From: Paenibacillus solanacearum
GTDB lineage: Bacteria > Bacillota > Bacilli > Paenibacillales > NBRC-103111
Assembly: GCF_910593845.1 (NCBI RefSeq)
Contig: NZ_CAJVAS010000010.1
Span: 62,001 to 126,000 of the forward strand
Length of the DNA: 64,000 nucleotides
Direction of reading: 5' to 3'
Shown: piece after piece, positions 52,844 to 61,525 of the stretch
Position numbering within the stretch: the first letter of the stretch is position 1
Layout: each line of letters starts with the position of its first letter
The notes under the pieces: generated by a model
The model's input: only the letters and a program-made list of their open reading frames with translations
Told to the model about the DNA's origin: nothing
Databases searched by the model: none
Position numbers and translations under genes: made by a program

Positions 52844-53045
52844 CTTCGGCGTTCTCCTTCTTCGTTCGCGGAAATGCTGTGCAGCGATTAGGGAAGATGT
52901 TTACCGCTTTGCAGTGGCCTCCGTGTGGTATACTTGTAGTATATGGAAGGGGTTACACGCGGCACAATGAACGAAATTGGCAGAATAGGGTAAAATATTG
53001 CGCTTCTATTGTGCTTCTCTCAAGGCGCGAAGGGGAACGAGACCG

Positions 53046-53918
53046 ATGCTGCAGGAAAATCAAAGATTAAGTTATATTTTTCGTTTTCAAGATACGGCGG
53101 CGCCGCTGCCCGTCAGCCTGTATGCAGTGGGGAGAGAAAGACAAACGTCGGATTACAGCCATGCCGGGATGACCCGCAAAGACCACGGCGGCGCGTATTT
53201 GTTCCAATATACCGTGGCCGGCCAGGCAGCCATCCGGATCCGCGACCAGGTGTTTCCGCTCGACCCCGGGAAAGGTTTTTTTGTGCCGTTTCACAGCGAT
53301 TACCATTATTACATTCCGGAGGAAAGCAACGATTACGAGTGCTTGTTCCTGTCGTTCGACGGCAGCGAAGCCCCCAAATGCTGGTCCTTTTTCGCCGGCC
53401 AGCTCGGCAGCGTGCACCACTTCTCCGAGCACTCCAGCCCCATTCGGCTCGCGAACCACATCTACCAGGAGGCGAGCTCCAAAAAAATAAGCGACGCGTA
53501 CAAACTGTCTACGCTCGCTTATCAGTTTCTGATGGAACTTTACCGGTACGGCAAAGGGCTTGGAATGCCCAAGGCATGGCCGGAAATTGTGACGCAAGCA
53601 GTCCGGCTCATCGACGAACGATATTACGAACTAAAAAGCCTCGCCGAGCTCGCCCGCCATCTCGGCGTATCCAAATATCATCTGATCAAGCTGTTCAACC
53701 GGTCCGTCGGCAAAACACCGGTCGAATACTTGACACGCAAGCGTATGGAAAAAGCGGTGGAGCTGCTGCGGACAACCGACTGGCCGCTGGAGCGGATTTC
53801 GCATGAAATCGGCTATACCGACGTCAATTACTTCAGCAAAGTGTTCCGCAAATCGCTCGGCATCCCGCCGGGGCGGCTGCGCAAGGACTACGATGCGTAC
53901 GATTTCATGTTCGATTGA
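53046..53918 (+). CDS. AraC-family transcriptional regulator
   Basis: 290 residues. N-terminal cupin-like sugar sensor (residues 20-130: GAYLFQYTVAGQAAIRIRDQ; FFVPFHSDYHYYIPEESNDY) and a C-terminal double helix-turn-helix (LAELARHLGVSKYHLIKLFN; VNYFSKVFRKSLGIPPGRLR). ATG 53046 follows AAGGGGAACG. Divergent from the GH110-like gene, which it likely controls together with the binding protein. An extended -10 (TGGTATACT) ends at 52934. Confidence 0.88.
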   Translation: MLQENQRLSYIFRFQDTAAPLPVSLYAVGRERQTSDYSHAGMTRKDHGGAYLFQYTVAGQAAIRIRDQVFPLDPGKGFFVPFHSDYHYYIPEESNDYECLFLSFDGSEAPKCWSFFAGQLGSVHHFSEHSSPIRLANHIYQEASSKKISDAYKLSTLAYQFLMELYRYGKGLGMPKAWPEIVTQAVRLIDERYYELKSLAELARHLGVSKYHLIKLFNRSVGKTPVEYLTRKRMEKAVELLRTTDWPLERISHEIGYTDVNYFSKVFRKSLGIPPGRLRKDYDAYDFMFD

Positions 53919-53961
53919 CCGGCATCAGTCGCTTGCCGGCGGCATGAATGATGTGTACGCG

Positions 53962-54010
53962 AAAAAAGGGGCAGCCGAGTGAAATCCCCATTCGGCTGGC
54001 CCCTTCTTTA
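53962..54010. terminator. Terminator between araC-type gene and O-methyltransferase
   Basis: A-run, GGGGCAGCCGA ... TCGGCTGGCCCC stem and T-run. Confidence 0.8.
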
Positions 54011-54057
54011 TTCATGCATGCTTATTTGGTTCACCGGCCCTGCCAGCCGGCATTTGC

Positions 54058-54693
54058 TTACTTCACTCTCGCGATCGCAAGCCCGTCGTACGCCGGCAAG
54101 ATTACGCCCTCCAGCCGCGGGTCGCGCACGATCCGCTCGTTGAACTCGCGCATTTTGACGACGCGGTTGCCTTTGACATTCGGATCCATCGTCTCGCCGT
54201 GCATGAGCGTATTGTCTCCGACAATGATCGCTCCCGGGTTTGCGAGCTTGATCGCCCACTCGAGGTAGTTCGGGTAATTGCCTTTGTCCGCATCGATGAA
54301 AAACAAATCGAACGTGCGTCCTTCCTGGGCAAGCGCCTCAAGGCTGTCGAGCGCCTCGCCGACGCGGTATTCCGCCTTGTCTCCGAGCCCCGCCTGCTGC
54401 AAATGCTTCTGCGCCACATCGGCGTATTTCTGTACCAGCTCCAGCGATACGAGCTTGCCGTCCGCCCCTAAGCCGCGGGCAAGGCAAATGCCGCTGTAGC
54501 CGCCAAGCGCTCCGATCTCCAGCACCTGCCTGGCGCCGATCATCTTCACCAGCAGCGTCAGCAATCTTCCGTAGCCCGGCGCGATAGAAATGTCCCTTAT
54601 TCCGCTTTCGCGAAGGCCTTCTTTGACCCGCTCCAGCTGTTCATCCTTGGCGAATAACGATTCCGCATACTGCTCTCCGGTCAGTCGCTCCAT
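54058..54693 (-). CDS. Class I O-methyltransferase (CCoAOMT-like)
   Basis: 211 residues. SAM motif VLEIGALGGYSGICLARGLG, LVSLELVQKYADVAQKHLQQ, DLFFIDADKGNYPNYLEWAI with the metal-binding Asp, and IIVGDNTLMHGETMDPN. Members methylate catechols and related phenols using a divalent metal. AAGGAGGATGGTGGAGG precedes ATG 54693. Single gene. Confidence 0.9.
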   Translation of the reverse strand: MERLTGEQYAESLFAKDEQLERVKEGLRESGIRDISIAPGYGRLLTLLVKMIGARQVLEIGALGGYSGICLARGLGADGKLVSLELVQKYADVAQKHLQQAGLGDKAEYRVGEALDSLEALAQEGRTFDLFFIDADKGNYPNYLEWAIKLANPGAIIVGDNTLMHGETMDPNVKGNRVVKMREFNERIVRDPRLEGVILPAYDGLAIARVK

Positions 54694-54841
54694 CCTCCAC
54701 CATCCTCCTTGCGAATTATACGCCTGCCTGTGCCGGCGGTCGTTGTGTATTCGAGTCCAATCGCCTATACTAGGTTATTGTATGGCTTTTCCAAACAGAC
54801 TTCAACTAACGACGATTCGATGAAATGAAAGGAAATTCGTT

Positions 54842-56008
54842 ATGCTTAAGGCTTCCCCAACGATAGAATTGATAGCTACCGCCCCCATGGGGCTTGAAGC
54901 GATCGTGGCCCGCGAGGTCCGCGATCTCGGTTATGACCAGGTGACGGTCGAGAACGGCCGTGTTACCTTTGTCGGCGACGCAATGGCCATCTGCCGCGCC
55001 AATTTATGGCTTAGGACCGCCGACCGCGTCCTGGTCAAAATGGGCCAGTTCGAGGCGCGGACGTTCGACGAGCTGTTCGAAGGCACCAAGGCGCTGCCAT
55101 GGCCGGACTGGATTCCGGAGGATGCGGAATTTCCGGTGGAAGGGCGTTCGCACAAATCGCAGCTGTCGAGCGTGCCCGCCTGTCAAGGCATCGTGAAGAA
55201 AGCGGTCGTGGAGAAAATGAAGCAGCGGTATGGCACCGAATGGTTCCGCGAGACGGGCGGGCGCTTCGTGATCGAGGTGGCGCTGCTGAACGATGTGGCG
55301 ACGCTGACGCTCGATACGACCGGTCCCGGGCTGCATAAGCGCGGCTACCGCAAGCTTGTAACGGAAGCGCCGCTGAAGGAAACGATGGCGGCTGCGCTCA
55401 TCCTGCTGAGCCGCTGGCAGGCCGAGCGGCCGTTGTACGACCCGTTCTGCGGGTCGGGCACGATCCCGATCGAGGCGGCGATGATCGCCTGGAACCTCGC
55501 GCCGGGGCTTCGGCGCAGCTTCAACGCCGAAGCGTGGCCGCTCGTCCCGGAGACGCTGTGGCAGCAGGCCCGCGAGGAAGCATTCGATCTCGTACGCGAC
55601 GACGTGCCGCTTGCGATCGCCGGCTCGGACATTGACCCCGCGGCGATCGATGTGGCGATGGCCGCGGCCAAATCGGCCGGGCTCGCGAAGGAGCTTCGCT
55701 TCTCGGCGCTGCCGGTAGGCAAAGCGCGGCCGGAGGGCGACTACGGCTGCATCATCACGAATCCGCCTTACGGCGAACGGCTCGGCGACTCCAAGGAAGT
55801 GGAGAAGGCGCTTCGCCAGCTCGGATCGGTCTATGTGCATCTGCCGACATGGTCGACTTTTGTGCTGAGCCCGAACAAGCAGCTCGAGCATTATATGGGC
55901 CGTACCGCCGACAAGAAGCGCAAGCTGTTCAACGGGCGCATCGAATGCGCGCTGTATCAATTTTTCGCGCCCGGCGGGCTGTACGGATGGCGCAAGCCGG
56001 AGCAGTAA
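54842..56008 (+). CDS. RlmL/YpsC-like rRNA guanine N2-methyltransferase
   Basis: 388 residues. N-terminal ferredoxin-like plus THUMP domain (IELIATAPMGLEAIVAREVR; DWIPEDAEFPVEGRSHKSQL) and C-terminal Rossmann methylase: ERPLYDPFCGSGTIPIEAAM, AIAGSDIDPAAIDVAMAAAK and the NPPY motif in CIITNPPYGERLGDS. The YpsC/RlmL group modifies 23S rRNA guanines. AAAGGAAATTCGTT before ATG 54842. Probably monocistronic with the terminator at 56083-56130. Confidence 0.93.
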   Translation: MLKASPTIELIATAPMGLEAIVAREVRDLGYDQVTVENGRVTFVGDAMAICRANLWLRTADRVLVKMGQFEARTFDELFEGTKALPWPDWIPEDAEFPVEGRSHKSQLSSVPACQGIVKKAVVEKMKQRYGTEWFRETGGRFVIEVALLNDVATLTLDTTGPGLHKRGYRKLVTEAPLKETMAAALILLSRWQAERPLYDPFCGSGTIPIEAAMIAWNLAPGLRRSFNAEAWPLVPETLWQQAREEAFDLVRDDVPLAIAGSDIDPAAIDVAMAAAKSAGLAKELRFSALPVGKARPEGDYGCIITNPPYGERLGDSKEVEKALRQLGSVYVHLPTWSTFVLSPNKQLEHYMGRTADKKRKLFNGRIECALYQFFAPGGLYGWRKPEQ

Positions 56009-56082
56009 CTCCGCAGCAAGGCAGGCGAACTTCCGCTTGACCGGAACGCCGGACCCATCTGCTATCGGACGAAATGCCCCAA

Positions 56083-56130
56083 CGAGCCTTCGGCTCCGCT
56101 GATCCAAAGCGGAGCCGGAGGCTTTATTTA
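56083..56130 (+). terminator. Terminator of the RlmL-like gene
   Basis: GAGCCTTCGGCTCCGCT and AGCGGAGCCGGAGGCT pair, with a T-rich tail. Confidence 0.75.
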
Positions 56131-56184
56131 CGAGCGCCCGTCGGCGAAAGTATATGGCGCCGTTAGGCTGCTATAGCCGTGATT

Positions 56185-57762
56185 TTACCGTCGGGCGGCA
56201 ACGATAGTTTGCTTCGTACGATCCCATCGCCACGGCACGGACCGCCCCTGGAGATGGACGCCGCCGTACCGTACGTCGATCCCGTTCGCTGCGATCCAAT
56301 CTTCTTTCCCTTCCAGCACGCGCTCACCTAGCCCCGTCATCGCGACCGTACACTGGCGAAAGGATGGCGAAGGAGCCGAGTAGCTTGGAAACGTCGTATC
56401 CAAGCCTTCCAGCGTAAGGAGCGGCGCCGGACCTTGCGACATGAGCGCCAGGCAGCGCCAATATTGAAGATCGCCCATGCCGAGATCGTTCAGTTGATTG
56501 CCCGCTTGCTCGAATAAGTCCGTCGGCCGGTTCACGCCGCGGAGCACGAGCTCCAGCGTCGTCTGCTCCACAACGCCTAGTCCGTTAAACGTAGACGGAA
56601 ATCTCGACAAATGAAGCTGAAAGGCATCGTGTACAAACGGCAGCACTGCCGTATGTTGTTCGCTAATGAGCCGTGCCAGCGGTTCGGGATCGGGAGCGCA
56701 GTACGCCTCCCATACGGTGCTGCCGAGCGCCAGCTCCGCCTGTCCAATGGACTGCCATGTGCCCGATAATGTTTTGAGTTGGCTCACCGACAGCTGACCG
56801 AGCCCGCGGAACAGCTCGATTCCCGGAAAGGCGCCGATGCTGAGCAAGCTTAACGTCGTCTTCCCCATCGTTTGACGAGCGAACCAATGAAGCAAGTAAC
56901 AGAGCATCGTCTGATCGAACAAATCATGCTCGAACCAGAGTACGACGTCTTTGTATTTTCCGAAATCGCTCAATTCGATTTCTTGCGCTTCGCTGAGACG
57001 AATGAACTCCGCGCTTGGGATTCCCATCGCTTGTTCCAAGTAGCTTGCCCGCAGCTCTCGTTCCTCAGGACGCAGCGGTCCCACTGTGACCGGCCCCTCC
57101 GGGTATATTTCGCGCCATACGAGAATATCGCCTTGGACGACGCCCTGCCGCAGCTTCTCCGCTACGGAATCCCCATTGACTATATGAAGCATCGCACGCT
57201 CTCCTCCTTCGTACAAATCATGAAACATCGAAACCACATCGGCGACGGGCAGCATCCCCTTCAGCTTCTTGCGGGCGTCGTAAAGCCGCTTTTTCAACGT
57301 GGGCACCTTCGTTCCCGTGTAAGCCGAAATCTCTTGCAGGGAATAACCGTGAAAATAAAACAGCTGAACGGCGATTCGCAAGTTAGAGGGCAAATGAGCG
57401 ATCGATGCATGAAGCCCGCTGTGCATTTCGTTGCGCTCCGCGAGCTCAGACACGCTCAGCTGCGATCCGGCGACTTGATCCATTTCATGCAGCGGTGCCG
57501 TCAAATGCCGCTTCCTGCGAAGCAGCCGATTGCACCGGCGCTGGGCGATCGCTTTGAACCAGCCCGGAAACGCCTCCGGCTCCCGAAGCTTGTGCAAATG
57601 GAGGAACGCTTCCGCGAATGCCTCCTGTACCGCATCTTCGGCCAAATGCGCGTCACGCAGCTTGTCGTAGGCCACAGCGTACGCCATGGCCGAATATTGC
57701 CGCACAAGCCGCTCAAACGCATCCCGATCTCCCTGCCTTGCCTTTTCGATCCACTGCAGCAC
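56185..57762 (-). CDS. ECF sigma factor fused to DUF1835 protein
   Basis: 525 residues. Residues 1-170 are a complete ECF-type sigma factor: sigma2 (DAFERLVRQYSAMAYAVAYD; AEDAVQEAFAEAFLHLHKLR) and sigma4 (LPSNLRIAVQLFYFHGYSLQ; EISAYTGTKVPTLKKRLYDA). Residues 191-525 are a full DUF1835 protein (MLHIVNGDSVAEKLRQGVVQ; VVLWFEHDLFDQTMLCYLLH; FFLGD-like GMGDLQYWRCLALMSQGPAP). Start GTG 57762 with GAAAGGAAATGAG upstream. AAGGAGGAG sits exactly before the Met191 codon, so the second domain may also be translated alone. No anti-sigma gene is adjacent, and the DUF1835 part may replace it. Confidence 0.88.
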   Translation of the reverse strand: MLQWIEKARQGDRDAFERLVRQYSAMAYAVAYDKLRDAHLAEDAVQEAFAEAFLHLHKLREPEAFPGWFKAIAQRRCNRLLRRKRHLTAPLHEMDQVAGSQLSVSELAERNEMHSGLHASIAHLPSNLRIAVQLFYFHGYSLQEISAYTGTKVPTLKKRLYDARKKLKGMLPVADVVSMFHDLYEGGERAMLHIVNGDSVAEKLRQGVVQGDILVWREIYPEGPVTVGPLRPEERELRASYLEQAMGIPSAEFIRLSEAQEIELSDFGKYKDVVLWFEHDLFDQTMLCYLLHWFARQTMGKTTLSLLSIGAFPGIELFRGLGQLSVSQLKTLSGTWQSIGQAELALGSTVWEAYCAPDPEPLARLISEQHTAVLPFVHDAFQLHLSRFPSTFNGLGVVEQTTLELVLRGVNRPTDLFEQAGNQLNDLGMGDLQYWRCLALMSQGPAPLLTLEGLDTTFPSYSAPSPSFRQCTVAMTGLGERVLEGKEDWIAANGIDVRYGGVHLQGRSVPWRWDRTKQTIVAARR

Positions 57763-57912
57763 GATGACTCATTTCCTTTCTGTCTTGCTATCATAGAAGT
57801 GCCGCTCTCGACCCAAAAGGTTACATGCCGATTCGCGATTTCGTTGGATCTTCATCGTTCCTTCCAGTGCGTGCCATACGTTTTATCATAAAGCTTCATG
57901 GCTGCCTAGCGC

Positions 57913-57956
57913 AAAAAAAAGCGGAAAGCCGCTTATCTAAAGCCGGCTTCCGCTTG
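57913..57956 (-). terminator. Terminator of the GH2 gene
   Basis: Minus strand AGCGGAAGCCG ... CGGCTTTCCGCT stem followed by eight T. Confidence 0.82.
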
Positions 57957-57984
57957 ATTGGTACCACTTTTTCCTTATTTTATC

Positions 57985-59796
57985 CTATGATGAGGTCTGC
58001 GGCTTTGTCGGGGTGCGCAACGATTCGTTCTTCGCCAACAGAGCGGGATAGCCGCCTTCATTGATCAGCCTGATCCATTCGAGCGGAATTTTCGGCTGTC
58101 TGTCGTAGGTGAGCAGTCCGTTAATTTCTTGCTCCACATCGGTCAGCTGCGTATAGCAGTAGCCCTGCACGTCAAGCGAATTCAGCAGCGGATGAACGAC
58201 GTCCGCCAGACGCCGGACATAATCTTCCTCGTCGCTTGCTGCCGAGTAGCCCCAGCCTTCTTGCGCTCCTTTGCGGAAAGAAATGCCGCCGAACTCGGAC
58301 ACGATAATCGGCTCCTGCTGGTAATCGTATCCCGGCACGTAAATCCAACGTTTGGCCGGCTTGCTCGCTAACGCGTTCGCCACGGAGCTGTATCTTTCCG
58401 TCAATACGGAAGCCTTGCTTTCATAATCGTGAATCGTGCACAAGTCCGACTTGACATGCTCCCAGCCGTCGTTGGACATGACCGGACGCGTCGAATCGAT
58501 CGACTTGGTCAGATGGTACATGGCCAGCGCATGGTGCTGCTGCTTCGCATCGACCAGGATGCGAGGCACACCCCAGCTTTCATTCAGCGGAACCCATGCC
58601 ACAATGCACGGATGATTGTAATCGCGCTCGAGTACCTCGAGCCACTCCTTGGTGAACTTTGCGGCGTAAGCCTCGGAATAATCATAGGCGTTGGCCATCT
58701 CCCCCCACACGAGCAAGCCCAGACGGTCGCACCAATACAAATACCGGGGATCCTCCACCTTCTGATGCTTCCTTGCGCCGTTAAAGCCCATCTGCTTCGT
58801 CAGCTCGACATCTCTCTTCAACTGCTCGTCGGTTGGTGCGGTCAGCAGGCCGTCGGGAAAATAGCCCTGGTCGAGCACCAGCTTCATAAAATAAGGCCGG
58901 TTGTTCAGGCAAAGCTTGCCATCCACGATCGATATTTTGCGCATGCCGAAGTAAGCGGCGCCCTTATCGGCAATCGTCCCGTCCACCTCAAGCGTAAGCT
59001 CGACATCGTACAAATTCGGAGACTCCGGCGTCCACCAGCGGCCGAGGCCGTGGTCGTTGAAGTCGTTAAGCTTGATGGTGCGGCTGACCTCCCGCTCGGT
59101 TACGTCCGTGCTGATTCTGGCGACCGGCTGCCCCTCGAAGGTAACGCGGATCTGCAGCTGCGCCGAAGCGTTTGCGGGAAGTGCCGAGAGGAACGTGCGG
59201 ATCTGAATTTCGTTCTCGTCAATGTTCGGCGTCAGCCTAAGCTTGGCGATATGTACCGGTTCCACGGGCTCGATCCATACGGTTTGCCATATGCCGGTCG
59301 TCCTTGTGTAAAAGATCGACTCGGACGTTTCTTTCCAATATTGCTTGCCGCGCGGCAGCGTAACGTCCTTGCTGTAATCCTGCGCTCTGACGACGATGGA
59401 AGCTTTGCCTTCGCCGGGCGGAAGGGCATCGGTAATATCGACCGTAAACGGCGTATGCCCTCCCTCGTGAACGGCGAGCAGCCGGCCGTTAACCCACACC
59501 TTGCTGCTGTAATCGACCGCGCCGAAATGAAGCAGAATGCGCTTGCCCCGGAACGCTTCGGGTATTGCTGTTTCTTTGCGATACCAGACGATATCGTGAA
59601 AATCGGTTTCTCCGATGCCGCTTAAGGCGCTCTGGTAACAAAATGGAACTTCGATGCGGCGCGCATATTCGTGACGCTCATACCACTGTTCCGCTTCTCC
59701 CTCATCCCGATCGTCATAATCAAATTCCCATGTTCCATTCAAATTCAGCCATTGTTCCCTGACCCACTGAGGACGCGGGTATTGCTGCCTGTGCAT
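57985..59796 (-). CDS. Glycoside hydrolase family 2 enzyme
   Basis: 603 residues. Three-part GH2 layout: N-terminal jelly roll (PRPQWVREQWLNLNGTWEFD; VPFCYQSALSGIGETDFHD), middle immunoglobulin-like domain, and TIM barrel with catalytic acid Glu in VPLNESWGVPR and nucleophile Glu in IIVSEFGGISFR. No signal peptide. Likely a beta-galactosidase, beta-glucuronidase or related enzyme; specificity not resolved. GGGGAGGTTAACG precedes ATG 59796. Its leader carries a 12-bp motif shared with the GH43 gene. Confidence 0.9.
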   Translation of the reverse strand: MHRQQYPRPQWVREQWLNLNGTWEFDYDDRDEGEAEQWYERHEYARRIEVPFCYQSALSGIGETDFHDIVWYRKETAIPEAFRGKRILLHFGAVDYSSKVWVNGRLLAVHEGGHTPFTVDITDALPPGEGKASIVVRAQDYSKDVTLPRGKQYWKETSESIFYTRTTGIWQTVWIEPVEPVHIAKLRLTPNIDENEIQIRTFLSALPANASAQLQIRVTFEGQPVARISTDVTEREVSRTIKLNDFNDHGLGRWWTPESPNLYDVELTLEVDGTIADKGAAYFGMRKISIVDGKLCLNNRPYFMKLVLDQGYFPDGLLTAPTDEQLKRDVELTKQMGFNGARKHQKVEDPRYLYWCDRLGLLVWGEMANAYDYSEAYAAKFTKEWLEVLERDYNHPCIVAWVPLNESWGVPRILVDAKQQHHALAMYHLTKSIDSTRPVMSNDGWEHVKSDLCTIHDYESKASVLTERYSSVANALASKPAKRWIYVPGYDYQQEPIIVSEFGGISFRKGAQEGWGYSAASDEEDYVRRLADVVHPLLNSLDVQGYCYTQLTDVEQEINGLLTYDRQPKIPLEWIRLINEGGYPALLAKNESLRTPTKPQTSS

Positions 59797-59836
59797 TGGT
59801 CGTTAACCTCCCCATCCGATCCGTAATGATCTCTCT

Positions 59837-59848
59837 CATTAGTTCAAT
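59837..59848. promoter_or_regulatory. Shared motif ATTGAACTAATG upstream of GH2
   Basis: CATTAGTTCAAT on the plus strand, identical in reverse to the copy at 61497-61508 before the GH43 gene. Possible operator for the ArsR-like regulator at 61526. Confidence 0.45.
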
Positions 59849-59925
59849 AATTATTGCTTCAATTCATATTTATTAACTTCATTAAAAGAATAACCGATCG
59901 CTTTCCGCCACGTCAATTCTTTGTT

Positions 59926-59939
59926 GCAATCATGATTGC
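59926..59939. promoter_or_regulatory. Palindrome upstream of GH2
   Basis: GCAATCATGATTGC, a perfect 14-bp palindrome, with ATTGCTT-type repeats on either side. It lies about 130 bp before the GH2 start and 13 bp after the GH43 terminus region. Confidence 0.45.
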
Positions 59940-59952
59940 TTTATTACAATAT

Positions 59953-61446
59953 TTATTGCTTTAAAATATGATCTTTGCCCAAAACGATCATTTCCGCTAG
60001 ACCGGTTTCTTTTCCAGCCAGCAGCGTCTGATCGATGACCAGCTTCAAAGACTTCACATTTTTCCTGCCGACGGTTACGATCGCCGCAGCGCCGGGTTCT
60101 TTGGGAAACGTTACGGTCAGGGGCGTTTTATCGCCATCGACATACAGCTTGCCGGAAAGCAGGGCTCTGCGCGTATCCGCACTGTCATACAGCAGTACGT
60201 CGGATATTTCCCGCGGGCTGCTCCAATCCAGCTTGATCCATGAGCCTTCCGGCTCCCCTTCCGTTACCCATTCGCCCTTGCCGTTCTTCACGGCCATCGC
60301 ATACATGCCGTCCTTGACGTTGTCCGCAGGAAACGACTTGTTCGCAGAGCTGGCCGTGACGGTCGCTTCCGGAGCGATATTGCTCCATTCCGAGACGCCG
60401 GAGGGCATCGGCTGCTTCGTCATCGTCGGACCGTTCACGTAGAGCGTTCCGTCCGGCGCAATGCCCATGCGGTCGATGTTCAACTGCCTCGCCCCTCCGC
60501 CTTTGGCAGGGTCGATATGGGTGTGATATACGATGAACAATTCTTTCCCGTCTGGGGAAGCCGTCACGCTGTGATGTCCGGTACCCGACACCTCTTTATA
60601 GGGAGCGTTCAGGATCGGATTGTTCGCATACTTCGTAAACGGACCGGTCGCCTGCTTCGATGTGGCGTAGCCTACCGCGTACGCTCTGCCGCAGTAACAG
60701 TTGGCCGAGTACATCAAATAGTACGTCCCGTTGCGTTTAAGCACGAAGCTTCCTTCATTCCAGCGCATTTTCCCGCTCGCCACTTCCCAAGCCTGCTCCG
60801 GCTTGAGCAGCAGCTTCGGCTCTCCTTTGACCGAGAGCAGGTCAGGCGCCAGCTCCGCCACATAAATATGGCTTTCCTTGTGGTCTCCGACCTCAAAGAG
60901 GTTCTTCGTATAATACATGTACGTTTTGCCGTCGTCGTCTTGAAATATGTACGGATCGATCGTGCCAACGCCGAAATCGAACAACGGCTTCTCGCTCGGG
61001 TGCTTGAACGGTCCTTTCGGCGAATCGCTGACCGCGACCGATATTTTGGGAACGCCGTCGTCCGCCGCCGCCGAAAAAAACATATAATATTTGCCGCTTC
61101 GCTCAATGACCTCGGGCGCCCAAAATTTCGTGTTGGCCCACTTCAGCTCCTTGCCGCTCAGAGCAACCCCTTCCTTGCTCCAGTGGACAAGGTCGCGCGA
61201 GGAATACGCTTCGAACTTGTTGCCTCCAGTCGGGTAAGCGTAATACTTGCCGTCCGAAGCTTTCAGGACCCCCGGATCGGCCGCGTTTTTGAGCAGCGGA
61301 TTTTGATAATAAGCCGGAGGGGCTGAATCGCTGGCCTCCTTCACGGAGGAAGGCGCTTCCTTCATGCTGCATCCGGCCAGCAGAAGCTGGCACGATAGCA
61401 GGAACCCAAACCAACGTCTAATCCGTTTTTTTGCAACCGCATTCAT
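59953..61446 (-). CDS. GH43-family lipoprotein
   Basis: 497 residues. Lipoprotein signal (RWFGFLLSCQLLLAGC), linker, then a five-bladed GH43 propeller: catalytic base Asp in NPLLKNAADPGVLK, transition-state Asp in GTIDPYIFQDDDGKTYMYYT, acid Glu in MRWNEGSFVLKRNGTYYLMY. A C-terminal galactose-binding-like domain (residues 365-497, NIAPEATVTASSANKSFPAD) resembles F5/8 type C. Likely an arabinosidase or xylosidase anchored to the outer membrane face. Start ATG 61446 with GGTGGGATGTACA; M12 of the longer frame is an alternative. Confidence 0.88.
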   Translation of the reverse strand: MNAVAKKRIRRWFGFLLSCQLLLAGCSMKEAPSSVKEASDSAPPAYYQNPLLKNAADPGVLKASDGKYYAYPTGGNKFEAYSSRDLVHWSKEGVALSGKELKWANTKFWAPEVIERSGKYYMFFSAAADDGVPKISVAVSDSPKGPFKHPSEKPLFDFGVGTIDPYIFQDDDGKTYMYYTKNLFEVGDHKESHIYVAELAPDLLSVKGEPKLLLKPEQAWEVASGKMRWNEGSFVLKRNGTYYLMYSANCYCGRAYAVGYATSKQATGPFTKYANNPILNAPYKEVSGTGHHSVTASPDGKELFIVYHTHIDPAKGGGARQLNIDRMGIAPDGTLYVNGPTMTKQPMPSGVSEWSNIAPEATVTASSANKSFPADNVKDGMYAMAVKNGKGEWVTEGEPEGSWIKLDWSSPREISDVLLYDSADTRRALLSGKLYVDGDKTPLTVTFPKEPGAAAIVTVGRKNVKSLKLVIDQTLLAGKETGLAEMIVLGKDHILKQ

Positions 61447-61496
61447 TGTACATCCCACCATTTCTATTTTTATATTTTTGTTTCGTAACAACATTC

Positions 61497-61508
61497 ATTG
61501 AACTAATG
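61497..61508. promoter_or_regulatory. Shared motif ATTGAACTAATG upstream of GH43
   Basis: Plus-strand ATTGAACTAATG, 51 bp before the GH43 start codon and in the 79-bp gap after the regulator gene. Confidence 0.45.
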
Positions 61509-61525
61509 GGCAAAGACCTACTCCT

